A DNA stretch of 64,000 bases from Hyphomonadaceae bacterium (GTDB lineage Bacteria; Pseudomonadota; Alphaproteobacteria; Caulobacterales; Hyphomonadaceae). The DNA lies in contig JANSWU010000002.1 in NCBI GenBank assembly GCA_024743315.1, positions 310,001-374,000 on the forward strand, in the 5' to 3' direction. The notes under the pieces are model-generated. The model searched no databases, was not told where the DNA came from, and saw nothing but the letters and a program-made list of their open reading frames with translations. Every line of letters begins with the position of its first letter. The stretch's first letter is position 1. Of the stretch, positions 57,815 to 64,000 are shown piece after piece. The position numbers and the translations under genes are program-made.

Positions 57815-58563
57815 TGCGAAAGCTATTGCTGCTTTTGGTATTTGTCTTGTTCCTGGGGGGCAGCCTATTCGCGTTCACACCGCTTGGCTTTGTGCTCAGC
57901 CAATCGGGAATTGGTGGCGCTGGCGTCGGTTGGGCCAAAGCCGATGGCACATTGCTGAAAGGCCGGATTAGCGGGCTCTATGTTGGCAGCCAACCCTTAG
58001 GCGATGTTAGCCTGTCATTGCGCCCTGCCTCTCTGCTAAGCCTGCGCCCGGCCTATGATGTTCAATGGGGCGGGGCAGGTGGACGCGGCACTGGCGTGAT
58101 CACGCTTTCCCGGTCAGCCTTGACTGGAAGTGATATCCGCATGCAGCAAGAAATTGGTGCACTTGAGGGCCTCGCGCCGCCTGTGCGCGCGATGGGCGGT
58201 AGTCTACGATTGAATGATGGTGCATTCCGATTGACTCAAACCGGGTGCGAAAGCGCCAGTGGTAGATTATCGACAAACACGTTGACCACTCTAGCGGCGC
58301 AATATGGCAGGCAATTTGGCGAAGTCGCCGGCCCGATCAGCTGCGATGCCGGCGCTTTTATTGTTGAGATGTCTGGACAATCCGACGTTGGAGATCGGGT
58401 TGAGATCGACGCGCGTGCGGCAATGGCAGGGCAGAGCGACTTTTCCGTCGAAGCCGAGACCCAAGATACTCAGATCATCATTGCCCTTCAGCAAGTAGGA
58501 TTTACCAGAGAGAATGGGCGGTTCGTTTATCGCCAATCTCGGACCGCAGGATTGCAGAGATGA
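57814..58563 (+). CDS. gspN: type II secretion protein GspN
   Basis: 249-residue bitopic protein with an N-terminal helix (about 4-22, LLLLLVFVLFLGGSLFAFTP) and a periplasmic, beta-rich domain (ADGTLLKGRISGLYVGSQPL, GGSLRLNDGAFRLTQTG). GspN is an optional T2SS subunit, and its presence after gspM matches the Xanthomonas Xcs and Caulobacter-like gene order. The start at 57814 overlaps the gspM stop by one base. Confidence 0.83.
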   Translation: MRKLLLLLVFVLFLGGSLFAFTPLGFVLSQSGIGGAGVGWAKADGTLLKGRISGLYVGSQPLGDVSLSLRPASLLSLRPAYDVQWGGAGGRGTGVITLSRSALTGSDIRMQQEIGALEGLAPPVRAMGGSLRLNDGAFRLTQTGCESASGRLSTNTLTTLAAQYGRQFGEVAGPISCDAGAFIVEMSGQSDVGDRVEIDARAAMAGQSDFSVEAETQDTQIIIALQQVGFTRENGRFVYRQSRTAGLQR

Positions 58564-59054
58564 AACAGGCCACACTTTTTCTTGGCGCGGCGCTACTGCT
58601 CATGAGTGGTTGCGCTTCAACCCCAGAGCTCACGCCAGAGCAAGAGCGCGCTTTGTTGTTGGCGCAACGACCGGCGATCGATAGTGTGCCGTCTTCGGGG
58701 CTCGGGCCGCAAGATCTTCCCGCTGGCGAGTGCGGTTTGTTTCTTTGGAGCAAGACCGACCTAAGCAAGCTGATCTTCTTTTCAAAAGCCTTGTCTGGAC
58801 AAGCGGTGTTTGCACAAGGCGAGGATCCGATCACATTGACCCAAACTGGTGCCGGCGGAGATATTTTCGGTCAGTTCAACACGCGCATGTCATATCTCTC
58901 AGGAGACGGACGAGAGATCCGATTAGACCTTGTTCCCGGTGACATGATGAATGGCGGCCAGCGTTTGCAAAGCAGTCTGGTCAATCTGGTGGACGCTGAA
59001 GGATGGCAAACAGTATTGCCAGTCCTTGGCGTGCGTGCGTGCCAGCCTGAATGA
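58560..59054 (+). CDS. small lipoprotein coupled to gspN (unknown role)
   Basis: 164 residues. Lipoprotein signal MKQATLFLGAALLLMSGCAS (lipobox MSGC at about 15-18). The mature domain has no family I recognise; it has two Cys (GECGLF near 58, VRACQPE at the end) and beta-like strands. It overlaps both gspN and the RNase-like gene by four bases, so it is translated with them. It could be a pilotin-type chaperone for the secretin, but it does not look like GspS; alternatively it is simply an outer-membrane-anchored protein of its own. Confidence 0.78.
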   Translation: MKQATLFLGAALLLMSGCASTPELTPEQERALLLAQRPAIDSVPSSGLGPQDLPAGECGLFLWSKTDLSKLIFFSKALSGQAVFAQGEDPITLTQTGAGGDIFGQFNTRMSYLSGDGREIRLDLVPGDMMNGGQRLQSSLVNLVDAEGWQTVLPVLGVRACQPE

Positions 59055-60088
59055 TTGCCGGAGCCTTCAATAAGCTGCTGACCCAAGATGCGCCGGGCGA
59101 GTTTCGCGCGGCGCTCTGTGATGCCGCGGACCGACCGGTCGCGTTATTTGCGCAACGATGGGCCGGACAGGGCGATCGGGTTCGCTATGGCGATGTCTTA
59201 CCTGCACGCCTGAGATTATTTGCCGATGATTCCGCTGGCGCTTTTGTTGAATTTGCCTCTGGCGAAGAAGCGTACTTGCGCCTGAAAGCGCGCACCGGGC
59301 TCACCGAAGGCGCGATCCTCAACGTGGAAGTGCGCAGCGAAGCCCGCCACGGCAAGTTGGCGCGCGTGTCCCTGACCGAGCAGGTCGCCAAAAATGGGTC
59401 GGTGTTTGAGCATTGGCAGACAGCCTTTCCCGGCGCGAAGCTGCTCACGCCCGAGGAAGACGCGAACTCTGTTGAGGCGGCATTCACGGATACCGGTTTC
59501 AAGTCCGTCGTGCTCCCAGGTGGTGGCCAATTGCACATTGATCGAACTCGTGCGCTCACCGTTTTCGACATCGATACGTCCGGTCGCATCATGTCTGGCA
59601 GTGCCGGCGCTCGGGCCCTCAAACTAAATCGGGAAGCCGCTTTGGAAATGGTTCGTCAGGTCAGCTTGCGCGGGCTCGGCGGATTGTTGGTGCTGGACTG
59701 CCTTGATCCACTTAACAATGCGTCTCGGGAGCATATTCGGGATGCGACGCGCGAGGCTTTTTCAGGCTGTGGTCTGGCCGGCGCGAGAGTGCTGAAACCC
59801 TCGCCCCTTAATCTCCTTGAAGTCGCTATCCCTTGGCGGTTCATGCCGATCGAAGATGTCTTGAGTGCGGATCCGGGCGAAACTGCGCTGTTGAAATTAT
59901 TGCGCGACTTACAGCGCGACGCGAAAGCCAATCCGAGCCGATTGTACACTTTGTCGCTTGGCGGCTCTGCTTGGCAGGCCTATCAGGCGCGCAAGGTTGA
60001 AGCAGCGCAAGCGATTGAGCAACATTTTGGATCTCGCGTCACCGTTGTAAGAAACCCGAATAATGTCAGTGAGTTTGTGAGACGATGA
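59051..60088 (+). CDS. short RNase E/G-family ribonuclease
   Basis: 345 residues, against 489 in RNase G. An S1-like region (about 35-110) is followed by the RNase H-like and catalytic parts. The metal-binding acidic residues appear to be kept in RALTVFDIDTSGR and LGGLLVLDCLDPLNN. The zinc-link Cys pair and the C-terminal small domain of RNase E/G are missing; the protein ends soon after VRNPNNVSEFV. This compact form lies beside yacG in many alphaproteobacteria. It is coupled by four-base overlaps to the lipoprotein and to yacG. Confidence 0.85.
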   Translation: MIAGAFNKLLTQDAPGEFRAALCDAADRPVALFAQRWAGQGDRVRYGDVLPARLRLFADDSAGAFVEFASGEEAYLRLKARTGLTEGAILNVEVRSEARHGKLARVSLTEQVAKNGSVFEHWQTAFPGAKLLTPEEDANSVEAAFTDTGFKSVVLPGGGQLHIDRTRALTVFDIDTSGRIMSGSAGARALKLNREAALEMVRQVSLRGLGGLLVLDCLDPLNNASREHIRDATREAFSGCGLAGARVLKPSPLNLLEVAIPWRFMPIEDVLSADPGETALLKLLRDLQRDAKANPSRLYTLSLGGSAWQAYQARKVEAAQAIEQHFGSRVTVVRNPNNVSEFVRR

Positions 60089-60270
60089 GCCAAAAGAAAT
60101 GCCCAGTGTGTGAGACACGAATGGTGTCAGCGGAATTCAAGCCGTTCTGTTCCAAACGCTGCGCCGATGTTGATCTGTCGCGCTGGCTGAAAGGCGGTTA
60201 TGCCATTCCGGGCCGGCCGGCTGATCAGGCTGATGAAGTGCCAGGACAACCGGATCCGTCTGACGCTTGA
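60085..60270 (+). CDS. yacG: YacG, zinc-binding DNA gyrase inhibitor
   Basis: 61-residue zinc-finger protein; YacG binds GyrB and inhibits gyrase in E. coli. Motif CPVCETRM...FCSKRCADVDLSRWL gives the four Cys of the treble-clef zinc site. The C-terminus is Pro/Asp-rich. It overlaps the RNase-like gene by four bases and ends the long T2SS-RNase-yacG transcript. Confidence 0.95.
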   Translation: MSQKKCPVCETRMVSAEFKPFCSKRCADVDLSRWLKGGYAIPGRPADQADEVPGQPDPSDA

Positions 60271-60337
60271 GGCCGCGAGCCGGTTTCGACAAACCGTCAC
60301 ATATTCAGGGCTTGCCCTTCCTCAGTGACTCAATTAG

Positions 60338-62424
<2,087 letters not shown>

Positions 62425-62564
62425 AAGGTTCTTGTGCGGGGCAGACCCCCGTCTGACAAGGCCAAACCCTTGATCCTTATAGGTCGCTGCAAAAAATTCA
62501 GCCATGCCGTCAAAGAAGGTTGCCAGCGCAACCGCTCATAGCTATATCGGCCCCTCAACCGCGC

Positions 62565-62639
62565 GCTCCCTTCGTCTATCGGTTAGGACGCCAGGTTTTC
62601 AACCTGGAAAGAGGGGTTCGATTCCCCTAGGGAGTGCCA
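62565..62639 (+). tRNA. tRNA-Glu (anticodon TTC)
   Basis: Cloverleaf: acceptor GCTCCCT (62565-62571) / AGGGAGT (62629-62635), anticodon stem CCAGG / CCTGG around loop TTTTCAA with anticodon TTC (62598-62600), T arm GGGGTTCGATTCCCC, discriminator G and encoded CCA (62637-62639). The first acceptor pair is G-T (G1-U72), a wobble instead of Watson-Crick. It lies between the GNAT gene and the cold-shock gene. Confidence 0.95.
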
Positions 62640-62672
62640 CTTTTACAACGGGTTCTGGAAGTTAAGAACGTC

Positions 62673-62711
62673 GACTGATGAATTCGGCGTGACAGAACTT
62701 ATTCGTCAGTC
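62673..62711 (+). promoter_or_regulatory. leader hairpin before the cold-shock gene
   Basis: GACTGATGAAT (62673-62683) pairs with ATTCGTCAGTC (62701-62711): 11 bp with one G-T wobble around a 17-base loop. It ends 30 bases before the ATG. No T run follows, so it is not an intrinsic terminator. It may be a thermosensing or stabilising leader element or protect a processed tRNA-Glu transcript. Confidence 0.4.
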
Positions 62712-62741
62712 TAACAAAATGGTTAATTCCGGGGTGGGGCC

Positions 62742-63257
62742 ATGAGTAACGCGGCTGAACAGGTATCCAAATTGAGTGCAGAGTCCGGGGTCCGTCTGCT
62801 TGGACGCGTCAAATGGTTTGATGCGGTCAAAGGCTACGGATTTGTTGTGCCGGAATCTGTCGAGGGCGTGATCCTGCATCAAGATGTGATGATGCACGTT
62901 TCCTGCTTGCGCGCCTATGGCGAAAGCGCTGCTGATGAAGGCGCCCGCATTGTCTGCGATATTGTCGAACGCGAACGCGGTTGGCAGGTCCTTAACATCA
63001 TCGAAATGGACCGCCCGAAAACATCAATCATGCGGGATCGCGGAGAAGCGGTCGTCTATGAACGCGTGATCGTCAAATGGTTCAACGCCGCGCAGGGCTT
63101 TGGCTTCGTAAATCGCCCAAATGATGGCGCCGATATCTTCATCCACATTTCGGTGATGCGCAAAGCCGGGATTGATACGCTCGAAACCGGAATGGAGATC
63201 GATGTCGTCACCGGCCGCGGTCAAAAGGGCGAGAACGTCATCGTCGTCAAAAAATAG
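62742..63257 (+). CDS. double cold-shock-domain protein
   Basis: 171 residues with two cold-shock (OB-fold) domains. The first, about 18-85, has GRVKWFDAVKGYGFVVPE; its second RNA-binding motif is diverged (ILHQDVMMHVS instead of DVFVHxS). The second, about 105-170, has VIVKWFNAAQGFGFVN and GADIFIHISVMR. This two-domain form is the usual alphaproteobacterial CspD-like protein that binds single-stranded RNA or DNA. GGGGTGGGG lies just before the ATG. It is followed by a DUF192 gene. Confidence 0.93.
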   Translation: MSNAAEQVSKLSAESGVRLLGRVKWFDAVKGYGFVVPESVEGVILHQDVMMHVSCLRAYGESAADEGARIVCDIVERERGWQVLNIIEMDRPKTSIMRDRGEAVVYERVIVKWFNAAQGFGFVNRPNDGADIFIHISVMRKAGIDTLETGMEIDVVTGRGQKGENVIVVKK

Positions 63258-63313
63258 GCGCTCAGTGTCTCCTCGTCTTGCGGCGGCAAATCGCTGAGGC
63301 TAGACCTGCGAAT

Positions 63314-63787
63314 ATGAAACGCCTCACTTTTTCTGCTCTCGCTCTGATTGCCGCTGCAGCCTTGCCGGCTGCTGCCGACCCCATGGAAGTCACGCCGTTG
63401 ACGATTATCAGCGGTGAGACGTCCCACGCCTTCACGGTCGAAGTTGCCAATGATCGCGAAGAAATCAGCTTTGGCCTGATGGAGCGTGAGTCCCTGGATG
63501 CCGATAAGGGCATGCTGTTCGACTTCGACCCGCCGCGCGAGCCAGCCATGTTCATGAAGAATACGCTGATCCCGCTCGACATGTTGTTCATCTCAGAGGA
63601 TGGCTTTGTCGAAATGATTGCGCGAAATACCGTGCCGGGCTCGCTGCGCACGATCTCGCCGGGCGTGCCGGTTCGGGCAGTTCTGGAAATCAATGGCGGA
63701 CAGGCCGCAGAGCTCGGGATCCAGCCCGGTGATACGGTTGAGCATCCGCTGTTTGGCAATGTCGAAGTCGACGCGCCGTCTGAATAA
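63314..63787 (+). CDS. exported DUF192 protein
   Basis: 157 residues. Signal peptide (MKRLTFSALALIAAAALPAA) starting at 63314; the frame open from 63278 is rejected. The mature part is a DUF192 domain with FTVEVANDREEISFGLMERE, GMLFDF, PAMFMKNTLIPLDMLFI and a late GDTVEHPLF. DUF192 proteins are widespread, function unsettled. It sits directly after the double cold-shock gene and 6 bases before a thioesterase gene. Confidence 0.92.
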   Translation: MKRLTFSALALIAAAALPAAADPMEVTPLTIISGETSHAFTVEVANDREEISFGLMERESLDADKGMLFDFDPPREPAMFMKNTLIPLDMLFISEDGFVEMIARNTVPGSLRTISPGVPVRAVLEINGGQAAELGIQPGDTVEHPLFGNVEVDAPSE

Positions 63788-63793
63788 GACAGA

Positions 63794-64000
63794 ATGCGAG
63801 AAGAAGACCTTCCCACGCATCTGATCGTGCCGGAGGGGTTTGCCTTGTCGCGCTCACGCGGGCGCTTCAGCAACCATAATGGACCGGTTTATGAGGCCAG
63901 CGCGGACGGCGATGTCCGATCCGGCTTGTTTGTCCTCGATCGCCACTGCAACAGTATGGGATTCCTGCATGGCGGCATGGCCAGCGCCTTTGCGGACCGG
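63794..64000 (+). CDS. PaaI-type thioesterase, N-terminal part (cut by window end)
   Basis: The first 69 codons are visible, starting MREEDLPTHLIVPEG. The hotdog-fold signature HCNSMGFLHGGMASAFAD holds the PaaI-family HGG motif and active-site Asp that hydrolyse acyl-CoA thioesters. The reading frame runs open to the last base. The full-length product should be about 140-160 residues. Confidence 0.88.
   Translation, partial: MREEDLPTHLIVPEGFALSRSRGRFSNHNGPVYEASADGDVRSGLFVLDRHCNSMGFLHGGMASAFADR

Noticed and set aside
41011-60270. The T2SS region as a horizontally acquired island
   Set aside because: Codon use and base composition look like the neighbours by eye, with no flanking tRNA, direct repeats, integrase or insertion sequence at its borders.

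Overview
The window is a stretch of a bacterial chromosome from an alphaproteobacterium, most likely of the Caulobacterales / Hyphomonadaceae-Maricaulaceae type. The evidence is the order tpiA-secG-pyrG-eno-ftsB-pdhA-pdhB-pdhC-lpdA, an E1-beta subunit with its own lipoyl domain, direct-repeat GAAC-N7-GAAC (GTTC-N7-GTTC) SOS boxes, a perfect TTAA-N7-TTAA CtrA-type site with clustered GANTC sites before ftsB, and the double cold-shock-domain protein. Genus assignment is not possible from sequence inspection alone.

Layout. 1-6.6 kb: end of tpiA, secG, pyrG, a gluconate pair (gntK facing a GntP permease), rpmF, and eno behind a structured leader that may hold a small RNA or an attenuator. 6.7-13.4 kb: ftsB and the pyruvate dehydrogenase operon, interrupted by two envelope proteins of unknown role. 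The E2 gene (pdhC) carries an in-frame palindromic repeat element; a second copy lies after ssb. 13.4-25 kb: a hydrolase-like gene, an XRE regulator with membrane helices, pdeM, an MscS channel, two SDR oxidoreductases, galU, a PLP dehydratase, smpB, dapA, a lytic transglycosylase and a TlpA-like thioredoxin. 25.8-30.7 kb: divergent uvrA/ssb with two LexA-type boxes between them, then a Kelch protein. 30.9-41 kb: gyrA, coaD, a cyclophilin, queA (apparent CTG start), phhA/maiA (aromatic amino-acid catabolism), hspQ, ppx, rlmE and a PD40-type lipoprotein.

41.0-60.3 kb is the accessory highlight. It is a full type II secretion locus: prepilin peptidase (gspO), a 974-residue internally duplicated lipoprotein, a TonB-dependent receptor, then gspC-D-E-F-G-H-I-J-K-L-M-N. 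From gspH onward most genes overlap by 1-14 bases. The same coupled string continues into a small lipoprotein, a short RNase E/G-family protein and yacG. The surface lipoprotein and receptor are the best candidates for a dedicated cargo and uptake pair of this secretion system. 60.3-64 kb: guaB, a GNAT acetyltransferase, tRNA-Glu(TTC), a double cold-shock protein with a hairpin leader, a DUF192 protein and the start of a PaaI-type thioesterase.

A window-wide pattern: of eight convergent gene pairs, five share exactly four bases in which the two stop codons interlock (YTAR), leaving no room for a terminator. No CRISPR array, rRNA, insertion sequence, integrase or prophage was seen.
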